Both the position numbers and the translations under genes were made by a program. The notes below the pieces were generated by a model. It saw only the letters and a program-made list of their open reading frames with translations, was not told the origin of the DNA and made no database searches. A stretch of DNA of 64,000 nucleotides from Pseudoscleropodium purum (Eukaryota; Streptophyta; Bryopsida; Hypnales; Brachytheciaceae), in NCBI GenBank assembly GCA_963969395.1, contig OZ017804.1, positions 10,664,001 through 10,728,000 on the forward strand, in the 5' to 3' direction. This document shows positions 13,311-25,399 of the stretch, one piece after another (the stretch's first letter is position 1; each line of letters opens with the position of its first letter).

Positions 13311-13545
13311 TAGTGTGCTTGTGTCATTACTATAATATAGTAAAATAAAAATAAAACTAATTTTCTAATTTTTTTATTCATAAAAACTTTGAAATTCAAT
13401 ATCTTTTCTAGCGTGAGTTGAAATGCTATGAAACAAAGTCTAAACACCCTTCCTTACAAAGATCTTTCCAAGAGTACCAAGAACACAACCCGGAGACACA
13501 TGGTTCCGGAGATTTCACTATAGCAAACAAAACAAACAACCTAGT
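13311..13545. repeat. Dispersed ~230-bp repeat, copy 1
   Basis: This segment aligns by eye with segments at 43757-43990, 46985-47222 and 58728-58945. Shared landmarks, in order, are a TAGTGTGC-like start, an A-rich block, CATAAAAACTT, AATTCAATA, a GAAAC(C/A)AA(G/A)(T/C)CT core, CTTTCC with nearby ACCAA, GAGAT(C/T)TCAC(T/C)ATA, and AACAAACAAAACAAAC at the end. No coding capacity, terminal inverted repeat or poly-A tail is evident. Confidence 0.7.
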
Positions 13546-13549
13546 TTAA

Positions 13550-14770
13550 TTAACCTTACAATAGATGAAAAGTTAAATTTAACCTTAAAAGTCCAATTCA
13601 AGTAATAGTATCCCTTCACATTTGACTTTAAGGGCAAGATTTTGTTTTAAATCATCATAATTAGAAGCAAATATTCAAAACTATTTCCAAAAAAATCTCA
13701 TAAATATTACAAATATTCCACACTTTTAATAGGAGTTTTAAAATTTTGACTTGACTCTCATTTCATTAATAAATTTTAGATAGTGCAATAGTAGATTCAA
13801 TCACATATATATTATCTATAGATTATAAGTTAATATTGATATAAGTCTTCATTAGTTATCTTTCTTCTTCAAATTTTATGAAATTTTAACTATTAGTCCT
13901 TAAAGCTAACGCCTAGACTGTCTATAAAATTTACTCTAATTATTTATTCTTGTTTGAACCTACTTTTTGAATCATTTTTTATGAATGAATATAACCATTT
14001 TGGAAATGCAAAATTTAGGAATTATTTTTAAAATTTTTCATTTGCAATTCTCTAACTAAGATGTTTGTCAACAACTTCTTTGCCAATGCCCATGTTGTTA
14101 CAAAGGTTGTAGTGACAACATTTGAAAATGTATTTAGTATCCTATTGTACAAAGTGTCATATATATAAATTCAAAAGTGACTACATTTGCAAATATCTTG
14201 ACAAATGATCTTATCTAAATTTACTTTTATATTACTAACAATATTTGCAGTAGTAATAAAAAATAGTAACCTTCACTAATTATATTTCCATCTGCGATAC
14301 TCAACATTTAGTGCCAATGACACTAAATACATTCTTTAGTGTAACAACAGCATTTCACGTAATATGTATGAAACACACTTTCAGTGTTATTTTTTGAGAA
14401 TAAAAGTGAGCAATATGTACATGTATGGGCCCACCAAAACATCCTATTTGGTGTAAAATTTTTGCCACTGGTTTGCAACTCTGCCACATACTACCATTCA
14501 TCTTCAAAATATTCAGTACATTGAAATTATAAAATAATTAGATTTGTTCGGCTTTTGCACATCAGGAGACTTGCTAGTGGTTAGAAGTTGAAATAATGAG
14601 TTGCATGGGCTAAACTCTCACCAGTGAGTGACCCATTCTCCAAATCGTGGATACACTGTTTTGCTTCTTCTGCTCCGTGAACACCCATTTCAAGCGATGT
14701 GGCCATGCTAGATTCCTCACGGTGATGCAGCTTGTCGCCTAATTGCAGAAATTGTAGCTGCATTGCATCC
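13550..14770. other. AT-rich intergenic DNA, nothing supported
   Basis: AT-rich sequence with homopolymer runs and no plausible gene. A short minus-strand open frame at 14581-14790 is rich in Gln, Glu and His but has no recognisable relatives. Confidence 0.5.
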
Positions 14771-14775
14771 CAGTC

Positions 14776-14994
14776 TGCAAGTTGAAGCATTGCTGAGGAA
14801 CCCTCATCCCCGTTTTGTAATTGTATCAGTTTGCAAGTGGAAGCATTCTTGTGAATTTACATACCCGTTTTGGATCTCCGTTTGCGAGGGACCGGGAAGT
14901 ATTGTTGAGGATTTGCGCCCTCGTTTTACATCACAATTTGCGAGAGAAAGCGTCCTTGAGGACGTCCACCCCCTGTTTTGCGTCTTCCTTAGCA
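14776..14994 (+). repeat. Four degenerate tandem units of ~56 bp
   Basis: Four diverged units begin with TGCAAG or TGCGAG at 14776, 14832, 14883 and 14939, giving lengths of about 56, 51, 56 and 56 bp. Each has a TTGAGGA/TTGTGAA-like middle and a CCGTTTTG- or TCGTTTTA-like second half. The period is not a multiple of three, so the units would be read in different frames if translated. They lie immediately upstream of the gag-like fragment. Confidence 0.65.
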
Positions 14995-15790
14995 ATCCCA
15001 ATTTCAGACACCGAGAGCTGCTGCAGCTCGGAGACGGACATCTGCAAGTTTCTGAGTGGTTTCCTTCCGGAAGAGCTCACCTGTGAGCTTCTAGTATACG
15101 CCGCCAAGAAGTACTGCAAGCCCGACAAGCACGCAAGGCCGTTACCACCAATTGCAAGTACGACGACCATGCGCGGCCGGTTCGAGCCCGAGAGTCGTCT
15201 TCGGAGTCTGAAGATGAAAAAAGATGAAGCGTTCGATCATTTCTATTACGGCGAGTTTGAGAATTTGAAAGATGAGCTTACGGATGCGGGTAGGAAAGCG
15301 GACGATGAGTCGCTGGCGTACTTGATCCTTAACGCTCTGCCTCCCAGCTGGAGCACATTCGTAGATCGCCTTGTAGCCAAGGGGCTTGATGTGACGCCAT
15401 ATGGCAATCTTCTCTCGGATATAGAATCTGAGGAAGAGAACAGAGAGCGCCTTAGGGTGCACAGAATGTTCGAGGAGCTTCAGGTGGTGCAAGGTGGAGC
15501 CCGAATTGAACCCATTCAGAAGTCCCAGCCTCAAATTGTACAATGTGGAATGATGTACCTATTGAACAGATGAAGGGGAAGGGTGTAGAGAGCAGCAATA
15601 GCAGCAGCAACGGCAGCAACAACTACAGCAGCGGCGGGGACAAACCGTTAGGCAATCTGGGAACAGGAGCTACGAGCAACCTGAAGAATTTCGGGTGTGT
15701 GGATCGAGCTTGACATTTTCCTAAGGAGCCGGCTTAGCGACAGGTTGCTTCTTCTGGTATTTAGGACATCCTGAGAAACATGTATACTCG
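14821..15790 (+). pseudogene. Copia-type gag (UBN2-like) fragment, decayed
   Basis: The open frame at 14821-15573 contains, from about 15180 to 15400, the pattern of retrotransposon gag proteins: LRSLKMKKDEAFDHFYYGEF, then LKDELTDAGRKADDESLAYL and ILNALPPSWSTFVDRL. This matches the plant Copia gag consensus (LKMKEGESV..H, LVDEL...G...SDE, L.SLPPSY..FV). After the stop at 15573, a Ser/Gly/Asn-rich stretch and a degenerate CCHC-like sequence (CFWYLGHPEKH near 15750) follow, out of frame with the gag. No protease, integrase or reverse transcriptase was found, nor any LTRs. It is a remnant. The N-terminal part of the open frame runs through the tandem repeats and is probably not original gag. Confidence 0.75.
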
Positions 15791-15799
15791 GACGGAACT

Positions 15800-16640
15800 T
15801 GTCCGTGTTACTAGTTGCAAGTTTTTATCAACATGTTTTACAGCGAATTGCAAGAGCAAAGATAATAGGTCGGATCATGTCCAACTTTGATGAATGAAAA
15901 ATATGTTTTTCCATGATTACACAGATTGACATTTCATTTCATGTGGTTAGATAGCAATTCTCACCAAACTTGCGTTTCGAAGTTACAGGTCCCCGTAATG
16001 TCAAAGAGCAGTGATTTCGAGCAGTTGAGAAGGGGTTGCCTTTTGTCACTCGGTGATCTACAACCACCCACTTTCATATTGTATAAGAAAGCCGCAGATT
16101 GTGACAAATATTTGATCTGAACAGATTTGGTTTTTGTACCCAAGCATCTCTTTACAGTTCTATAGTATAAATCTCCCGGACATCTTTTAAAAGTGACATA
16201 AATGGTATCCTCTCCCTTGCTAGGGGATTTTGATTAACTTATACAGTAGTGTACAAATACAAACTGGAGGACTCACATTAATAGGTCTCATTGAGTACAA
16301 GATTATACTACAGTACTTGCCAGTAATTTTTCCAATTCTAGTGGGGCGTACAGTAACGATCGTCCTAGTGTGCAGCTAATTCGCCATGGTACAGTGCTGC
16401 AGGTGGAAATTCAGAAGCTGACAAGAGGTATTGCTCAATGGATCCAATACTATACCCACACAGGGTGAAGTGTATGCCAGGGTCTGCTTCATCTAGGTTC
16501 AAAAACGCTCCCAGGATTGGATTTAATTTAGGTTGTATTCAATGGAGTGAAAAGACTCACGTGGGTTCATATGATGGTTACCCGGCCGATCCCTGATGTT
16601 GCAGCTAATCAACACCCAATTATCTTACAGATTACTTTCA
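15800..16640. other. Gap between gag remnant and amine oxidase 3' end
   Basis: About 850 bases with no gene I can support. It includes the probable 3' UTR of the minus-strand oxidase just below 16648. Short open frames, such as 15926-16120 plus, resemble nothing known to me. Confidence 0.5.
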
Positions 16641-16647
16641 ACCGCAT

Positions 16648-19600
16648 CTACAACTTCGAATAAAGACCCGGCATCATCTCTGGCTGCCCTCCTTTCAAAA
16701 CTGTGTCCTTGTCGCCATTCTCATCTGTTGCGTCGTATGGAGGAATGTCAATTGCAGGTGAGCAGTTGAAGAACCCATGTGGCTGCTCAGATCAAACAAC
16801 AAGCCAATTTGATTCCGTTAGTGCATGGTTTTGAATGAACGTACGATATGGACTAGGTAACGTCAAAGTAGAGCCCCGTTATGCGAAATACCATGTGGAG
16901 GCTGTGCTTTCACATTACTACACATAACGTCAATGGTTGGATCTTGTTCTATCATGCTCCATCAAGCGTCTGAAAAGGACATCTTAATGTCAAGTGGTCA
17001 AGATTATAAGAAAGCAGCACTCCTTATCCAATGCATGCTTGCCACCTCTACAGAAATGGCCTCCATTGTGACTACATATCTTGAATCCACATTGAAGATG
17101 TCTTCTAGAAATTCTAAGTTTTCAGGCAGAAAGATTAAGATTTGTACTAACCACTAAGTTGAAGCCAATGTGCTCCACAGGCATCACCGGCCAATCCTCC
17201 AGTCTAGGAATGTGAGTTACTCCAAAGACATACCTGCATTCCAATGAAATTTAGAGCATCTCAGAGCAGTTACGAAAACAATACGAGACTCGCCACCAGG
17301 TCTCCCTGAATGCCCAAGAGTGGCCACTTCCATGTTTATAGAAGTCTTAAATTAACCAAGAAAGGTAGAATCTTTCAGTTGGACTTAAAGGATATTTTGT
17401 CAAAACACTTTTGAACAATAGAAACCTGTTGTGAAAATCACTACGCAGTAATCGACTATTGACTTTCAAAGCAGACTCTCGATTTTTTTTAAGCACTGAG
17501 GGGGCAGAGTAGACATTGCACTTCAGATACTCATAAAAATGTTACGCAAACTAGCTAAACGAGCTGTAACAAGCTTGGGAGTACAGTAGGAAGAGTACCC
17601 ATCTCCAGAAATCAGTAAATTTTATAATCATATATGCTGCAGGCGTCATTCTTCGACAAAACTGATGCTAAAAATTATCATCTTTAACGCTCAGAAACAA
17701 GTTCAGACAACTCACCAAAGAACAATATCGGTTTCCTCCAGTTTCCGGTCCTGCTTCACCCACGTAGGCAGTCCCTCACCCACTCGTGGATTTTGATTTG
17801 GAAATTCTCCACCTGGGAAGTTCTCTTCAGGGTGGAATTGAGTCACCCAGAGATTGTGTAGGAGAAATGCAGCTCGCCTCAGGAACATTGCCTCGGGTCC
17901 AGCAAGTGGCAGACAGTTGGAGCCAGGGACTAGCTTATAGCCAGTGAGCTTCCCTGTTCGATTATATGTCCTTGTATTTCGTACCTGATGAAATACAACT
18001 GGTTAGTTTCGTAACTCTCTCAAGCAAGACTACTCACATAGTGGATCGTATATGGCAAACTCCATCATAAAATCTCAAACCTCGGCAATCTAGAGTTTAG
18101 AATTAGGTCTAACGTTCTAAAATGTCTATGAGGACCAAACTGCACTTATGCCATACTCCATCCTGTGCCACTTTCTGTTAACAATGGTTGGAATAATCAG
18201 AGAAAATTTACAATTAGAGATTGAGTTGGTGATACAACATAAGCCATCGTGCTGCGCGCTAAAAATGGAAGTATCAATCTTCGGATATTATGTTAAATAT
18301 CATTGCAAGGCTATCTGGCAGAGACTCTATTAATTGCGAGTCTGGAAATCATGCACATGAGGAGGATCGGCAAGCCAAAATTTGATGGAGAGGTAAAGTA
18401 GGTGGATTGTAAAGGACCAAGGAAAGCAACTTACGATCCAATGTCGAGCGCTGAGGGCGTTGCAATCCCTTTGAGCCTGCTGTTCTGAGCGCAGAAGGGT
18501 TTCATCAGCGAAAAAAGCATTATTGTGAGGGTTGTTAGGTCCTGGTTTCTCCACTTTCACATTCACTTCCACCACCTGAAACAAGGATTTGAATTTGTCA
18601 AATATAGAAGGCTAGAAGAGAAGGCAAAATCAAATTACTCAAACTCTTGGTTCCATCGCAAGGTATCAAGACACCTTCGAGATGGATCCTCAATAATCCG
18701 TAAAAATTGATTAATAGACGCCGAAGATTAATAGGTAGTCTGTCATCAATCAGTTGCGAACATATCGGCCCACCAGTAAAATGCAGACAATTTATATGCT
18801 CCGTCATATTTATTAGGCTTCAGTATAACACAGCAAACACCAGCTTTAAGATCCACTTTCCTGCACATATATAATAGCTTTTCCTCGTGAATGTGGATTT
18901 GGATTAGGGTAGAGCTCACGGCAGAACTCATTATCGTGTACCTGATTTAGTCCTTCGCCGGGATTACAGTCAACGGCCATGTCCAACCGGGCAACGAAAA
19001 AATGTTGATGAACTGGAGCATAGAGACCAGGTGCAATCACAGTGCCATGCCGGCGACTCTCTCCCGCCTTCAAGGCACCCAAGCTCAAGATGCCAGTCAG
19101 TTTCACTTCAGCTTCTATCTTGCCGTCCTGCAAAATGAACTCCAATCTGGTGATCAAAACCTGTAAATCTCATACTATCTTCCAGTCTGCTACCTAGACA
19201 GCTGTGGTCAGCTTCAAGAAAGTTCCAAACTAGTTCCTTCCCTAATTTATTATGCAATAAGGGAAGAGGTTGATTATGCACCTAGTTCTACTAAATCCAT
19301 TTTTCAAACTCAGAAAATGACCTTAAAGATCTTCTTGACAAAATGAAAAAAACAGCGCACACTTTACCGTCACTGTCACAACCACTGGCCGGTAGTGTAT
19401 GGCAGTCTACTTCACTATCGTACAATGTGATGAAGGCTAGATAAAGACACCGATCAAAAGCAATGACTGTCTTACCTCACTCGGTTTCTTTCACAATTTT
19501 CGACTCTGAAGAACTCTAGGTTAGACTGAGAAAAATATCCGGGGGTGTAAACTCTTTACTCAACTAAACAACAAAGTCACATAATTCCGCGTTGCAAATA

Positions 19601-22600
19601 TATATCAGCACTTGGTCTCTTTCAGCACTAGTCTTATGGCACACCACTGAGCCGATAGCCATGCACTGCTTTAGCATCAAGTAGTTGCGAGAGGCTCCAT
19701 AACAAAATAAAATTCTGATAACGCATCAGAAGGAGGCCTTGACAAGGCTCTCTAATTAATATGAGGATATTAATAAGCGATTTCTCAAGAACGATTAATG
19801 GCCAGAACAACTGCCAAAAGGCAGTAAAAAAATGTATTAGTGTTCAATTGCTTACTTAGCAATTAGAGAATCAAACCTGGTAGAAATGCCAGTAGAAACC
19901 GTACTCATAGTTGGCAACAGTGCAGAAGCAGGAAACTGTTAATCGCCGTGACCGACGTCTTTCTGTGGAACCGGTTCGCCAATCTTGATGTTTCCATAGC
20001 ACTCCATGATCTTCTTCGTGCATGCAAACGCAGTTTTCGATCGTTTCAACTCCTCCATGGAAGTTGGTGAAATGGGCATCAAAGTACTTAATTAAGCCCA
20101 GACAATCGCATCCCTGCACATCTCTACGTACCAACCGACTCAGCAAGCCTATTTCCTCGATGAAGTCAGTCGAGAAGGCAGCTGACATTGTTAAGTTCAG
20201 ATCATACGGCAGTCGAGCAGACTGTTCTGGAATCACAGTACTCTGATTAAAGTAATCAAAATAAAAAAGAACCTTGCAACACCAGCTCTTGGACCGTAGA
20301 GAGAGAGAGAGAGAGAGAGATGGGAATTTATTGAACAAAAAAAGTACTGACCCGTCTTAGGGAGTGACAGTTCTTTCCTAGTCCATCTTCTCCAGCATCA
20401 AATGCATTCTTCCTATAATGAGGATCCATTGGGTCACCATAGGGGACTACCATTTCCACAAAGCTCATACGATGTGCAACAGACCGTCTTCCGCGACTCC
20501 CATCTTCATAAGCAACCGTGTGAATAACCAAACCTTCTCTTGGAGTAAAGCCAATTCGAAAATTCCACTGCGAAAACAATTTACAAAGTGGAATGAAAAG
20601 ACCAAAGAAAATAAAGGTTAAATTAAATAAAACTGAACACTCAGTCCCAGAGTAGCTATTCTTCTTCCTCACGAGAGGTTAGTTACCGCAAGTAGAAGAA
20701 TCATATTCTATTGTTTTTCACCCTCGTCACAAACGTGCTGAATAAGAAAGTTCTCCAGTATTTATACCTTCTGCCACTCCACTGCGTACCCATTCACACG
20801 AAAGCTAGGCCCTTCGGGTTGAGAAATATGCAAAGGCTTAATGTCGCTTCTATCCAAAGCCCCGCGAGAAGCAGCAGCCGTATAATTCCTCAGAGGATCT
20901 GAAGTTGGTAGTGGAACCAAAAACTTGTCTTCGAACTCGATAACCTGAAATCCCAGGTTCATTTATATTGGCTAAAGAGGAAATGGAGAAAAACTGACGA
21001 GAAATTTTCCAACGAGAGGTTATCCTCACAATCATCATACTCTAGAATTTCCCACTTGAATCACAAAACAAGGTAAATAAAAAAAATAGGGCAACACATA
21101 TATCCCTGGCATACTAGCAACTAAGAGACGCGAGGTCAGTCACGAATAAAATACTCAAGAAAGACAAAGAGAATCGACTCTAGCCATTACTATTTCCATT
21201 AATCAGGGCAAAAATCTCCAGAGTATCACCTCCATTTTTTGCATGTCTACCAGCACATGTATGCCCTCCACCGGTCGTGCATATCCGTTTTCAAGAGGAC
21301 AGTCGCTCTCTGTTCTGCAAAATACAAGCGGTCTAGCAAGTCTTCGGCTAGGAGAGTCTTCTTCACCGTAGTACCCGGCACACCTGCACACAAGCCATCT
21401 TAGGTTACTTTATTCCGAGCAATAATAGCAGCTACCACCTGCTCAACGAGGGAAAGAAACTTCAGCAATACAGTATCACTAATTTTTATTAAAGCATGCT
21501 TAAACCCCACGTTCACAACTAGAGCATGCTTTAATTTAAACTGGTTGGTTGAGATATTTGACAGGCATGGAGCTTCTGTAACGCGCTCCCAATCGCTAAA
21601 AGCCTCTTCAACATTCACTACTAAGGAAGTTACGCGGTGTGAGAGGAGGCTCACCAAGGATCTACCATAACAAGATCCATATCGTCAATACCACGCCTCT
21701 TCATAGCTTCTACAAAGGGTACATGCTCTTTTACAGCTGCTTCACATTCGGCATACTCCACCGCATCCTGCCACCACATTACAAAGAAACAAATCATTTG
21801 CAGGAATCGAGGAAAGTACTGGAGGGACAACAGCGATGAAGGTTTAGCCCAAATGCAGCTCTCTTGACATAGTAGTATCATCAGTGAATTAACCGGCAAA
21901 ACTAAAACTTGAGCAGGAGTACCATTGGAGGCTGAACATCTGGAACGACGGTCGAAGAGATGACCTTTCCGCGGTGGTGTCCTCCACGAGCTGTGGCATG
22001 TACTTCACTGAGCTCCACCAGCCATATGCTAGTCACATTCGTTCTTTTGTTGTACACAACAAGCCTCGCTTGCCTGTGTGGTAGATGTAATGGATAGAAG
22101 GATGATTTTCCTTGTGTTTTAAATAGCATGGGTTGGTATGGAGGGAAGAAGTATGCATCCGCCATGGCCACTACATGCTTGTCTGGTTCTTTAAGCACTA
22201 CCTCCACAAATCGCATTCCATCCCGGACCTGCAAGCCGTAAGCATCGATGCTTAAACTCTCTCAAACCTCGAAAACGGTTCCCAGGTATATTGGATTAGT
22301 TTGTATATCTTCCAACTTATATGTTCCACATCAATATGCAGAGGTCGGAAAAAAATTGCCCACATCATGCATGCAGCGTAACTTGCACCAACGTAAGTTC
22401 ACCTACTGATGACTGAAATATCTTTCTAGTCTTATATTGGCTCCAAGTCACCTTGCTAGAGATAATCTATACCTAACCGATGAGTAACATTTCGTGGCTA
22501 GCACGTTTCAAGTATTCGTAGCATCAGAGCAAGAGATGAGAGGAGTCATAACTTGGCATCTAAGAGTGGATAGTCAAGGTAGATGGAACACAGTCCTTTC

Positions 22601-24692
22601 CTTAACTCGTTCCTTCAAGGTTGAGCTCGTGCTTTATCCAACCTTCTAAGAAACACAATGCATCTTACTCTCAATCAACTCAAAAGAGGACGGATGGATG
22701 TCCTGCGCTTACTTCAGCCGTTTCACCTGCAGCTCTGACAGTGGCTATTGCAACAGCAATTTCGGTGGCGTTCAGAGGATCCAGGGGGTGCGCAGACTGT
22801 GACCTCAAGATAGGCATTTGTGAACCTGCAGACATCAATGACATGTAAACATTAGGATTCTTTATGAGACTCCTGATAAACCGGCTTCACATTCAGAGAG
22901 AAAGGCTCTAGAGTTTACGTGCAGTAGCTCTTCATCATGTTGCACTACACAAAGCGAAAAAATCGAGCTCCAAAAGTCCGAAAAGTCACCAGGTATTACG
23001 CAACTAATGATATCAGAGAAAATTGCCTTTGACGATAGGCATTTGAACTTCTACAGCATTTCTAATAAAATTTTGCCCCACGGGGATAATGGAAGTTGAA
23101 AGGGAATATTTTGCTTCTGTGAATCTACTTACTGGACGTAACTCAGACCTCCATGTCATAAATCAAACCTAACAGATGTGCTTCATATTAATTCTCCATG
23201 TACACCCCTAAGGGCACAGCGGCACAGTCGTCAGGACGGACAAGTACCAAGACAAGTACACAAGTATTCACCAGCAACGTGATGATATTTGGCAAGTATG
23301 CGAAAGCAAGCTACTCTGGTTACCAGCGTCTTAGAAGCTAGAGTTTGAAAGTAGCTGGATACGTTTCTGGAACTCCAACTACCCTGGTGCTCTCCTGTTT
23401 CGACTTAACGAACCATTGAAACGAGAGTTAGCTGGATCGTAAGGAGTTTACCACACGAACCACACCAAGCATGGTGCCTAGCGTTTTGGCGAATCGGAGG
23501 CGTCGAGGCCGCTACAGGAGATGATGCTCACCTAGCCTATTGCTGCTCATGTGCATACCGCAAATAAACACAATTAGGTGTTACGTAGAATCTAGCACCG
23601 CAAGGGAGTTGAGACTCCGCAAAAAATCCGGACGATGGATATTCTTTCATAGAGCTGCACTAATCACTCTTTTGAATGCCGTCGACATAGATGCGTATGA
23701 ATACAGATCGCTAATTGTTCACCAGTCAATCGCAACGCAGATCGATTGCCTTCGGTGCTCCGAGCGAATTAAAATTGGCTAATGAACACCTTGCAACATC
23801 CCAATTAGCTTCGAAAGTTCAGATTTACTTACGGTGTCCGGTACCTCACGAAGTGCCTCTCACATATATCCAGAATAACTAAGTACGCACTCCGATTCCA
23901 AATCATAATCTAGACAAGCTTGTTCTTAAGAATGGGAGTGCTACTCTCAAGGATCATCAAATAAATATTCACTCTGAAACTTACCGACATTCCAGGCTGC
24001 AGGATGGAATTTAGGTCCTCCTTTCCGTGACCTACCGTAACGTGTCTTAATTAAACTCACTGATTCATGAGCACTTGCAGTGTTCCAATTAACTGAAACT
24101 CATTCCAATGTACCTGTTCTGACACCTCGCGAAGTGCCTCGCACATATATCCTAAATAACAGAGTACGAAATCTTAACAGACAATTTTGTTGTTAGAGCT
24201 GGTCCTCAATATAATCAAATAAGCATTCATTCAACTCACCGATGAACATGCTGCAGGACGAATATTAGATCCTCCTAGCAAAGAGACCGACGTTTTCTTA
24301 GGCCTTTTAGACAACAAATAAGCAAAACAAATTATACACATGAATTTCTAGGAATAACAGCAACTGACACACGATCATGCCACAGCAAGGGCATGCAGTA
24401 TGTTGAAATCAAGACTGCAACCTTTCAAGGCGCTTCCAGCGATTGTGGCTGCAGGATCCAGCGACCCGTACGGATTCTTGCTGTTCCTGTTATGCTCTTG
24501 CTGTTCAATGAGAGAAATTTCTTCTCCCATGATCTCTAGAACCTCTCCCGAAACAGGTTGAGGCTGCAGACTTCCAGCGGCTCTAAAACAGCTGCCTAAA
24601 GCAGATGACTCCGAGAATTCGGAGTCAAAATCTTCACAAGGCGAGGAGGACGAATCGCCGAAATTCTCCGGCGAATCCGTCCGTGAGGCCAT
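16648..24692 (-). CDS. CuAO: Peroxisomal copper amine oxidase, 13 exons, complete
   Basis: Oxidises primary amines such as putrescine to aldehyde, ammonia and hydrogen peroxide, using copper and topaquinone. Exons: 24692-24422, 22825-22713, 22228-21923, 21767-21655, 21383-21230, 20944-20768, 20567-20352, 20113-19877, 19127-18942, 18575-18435, 17984-17716, 17233-17152, 16782-16648. All phases agree and give 799 aa, close to plant CuAO3-type enzymes. The general-base Asp is D462 in YFDAHF. The topaquinone precursor is Y519 in VANYEYGF. Copper ligands are H569 and H571 (PVHQHFF) and H735 ([13 protein letters not shown]). The protein ends Ser-Lys-Leu, a type 1 peroxisomal targeting signal, and has no obvious secretion signal. 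The first 90 residues are Ser/Glu-rich and poorly conserved; the start is the Met that opens this frame. Intron 1 is the longest (1596 bp) and contains a duplication. No defect is visible. Confidence 0.95.
20298..20320. repeat. (AG)n microsatellite in oxidase intron 7
   Basis: About eleven uninterrupted AG dinucleotides lie between exon 7 (ends 20352) and exon 8 (starts 20113). On the coding strand this reads as a CT tract close to the 5' splice site. Confidence 0.9.
23832..24280. repeat. Duplicated segment inside oxidase intron 1
   Basis: Two related copies start near 23832 and 24115, about 285 bp apart. Shared landmarks are CCTC(A/G)CGAAGTGCCTC, CACATATATCC, TC(A/C)AATA.ATCAAATAA, CATTC(A/C).., and a CTGCAGGA(T/C) block followed by TCCTCCT. 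On the coding strand both copies contain donor-like sites (GTAAGTTT in one, GTGAGTTG in the other) and acceptor-like tracts, so each could harbour a cassette exon. I found no cassette that joins exons 1 and 2 in frame. Confidence 0.6.
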
Positions 24693-25094
24693 TGGCCGGG
24701 ATTTTCAAGCACTCCAATGCCCGGATATTTCTTCCCCAGGCTCGAGTTGTCAGACATACACGATTATGCGCTCCGCAACCCGCCCTTCCCCGTCTTGGCA
24801 ACCAAACATCCTTTCGCAGCTCTCTTTCTCTCAATTTTCACCAATCCTCACTCGCCTCTCTCACAGCTCCCACATTATGACGCACTACCTAGCTCTCACC
24901 CTCCACAAAAACCACATAATCACTCGTCCTATCACTCTCAGATTTCCTACGCCATCGGCAACCAAACAGAATGAAATTAGGCTCAAGCCAATCGCAGTGA
25001 GGACGGCTTGAACGCAGAGACGGATTTCGCTGGAGCAGCTGATGCCTGGTTGAGGGCGAGGCGCGCAATTGAGCTTGTGGCGCGGGCGCTGGCG

Positions 25095-25190
25095 ATGGCG
25101 GAGAACAAGTATACAGAGCACTATGACAGTGACAACAAAGCGCATTATGGAACCTCGGTGACGTCTGGAACGCCATGGTTTGATTTTTGG
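25095..25190 (+). CDS. Possible first exon of an unknown plus-strand gene
   Basis: A 32-codon stretch starts at an ATG in a GCGATGGCG context and reads MAENKYTEHYDSDNKAHYGT, then ends in TPWFDFW immediately before a GTATCT donor-like site. The composition looks protein-like, and the frame is open upstream to about 25008. It starts about 400 bp from the oxidase start on the opposite strand, so the two could share a divergent promoter. I see no convincing second exon in the AT-rich DNA that follows. I do not recognise the peptide. It may be the stump of a gene cut off by repeat insertion, or chance. Confidence 0.3.
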
Positions 25191-25399
25191 GTATCTCGAT
25201 TAACATCTCGGTCCTTGTATTTTATCCGTGACCGTAGTTTACATGTTTTTTTAATAGTAGTCCCCAATCATAAGGGTAGCCTGGGCCTTGTTTTGGTCTC
25301 ATCTTTTCCTCACGAGGGCATCTCCACCCGGATAGGTCAACTGTATAGGAACTTTGTAGAGGGCTGTTTTTTGAGTGGATAGTGAGAGAACATGTTTCA

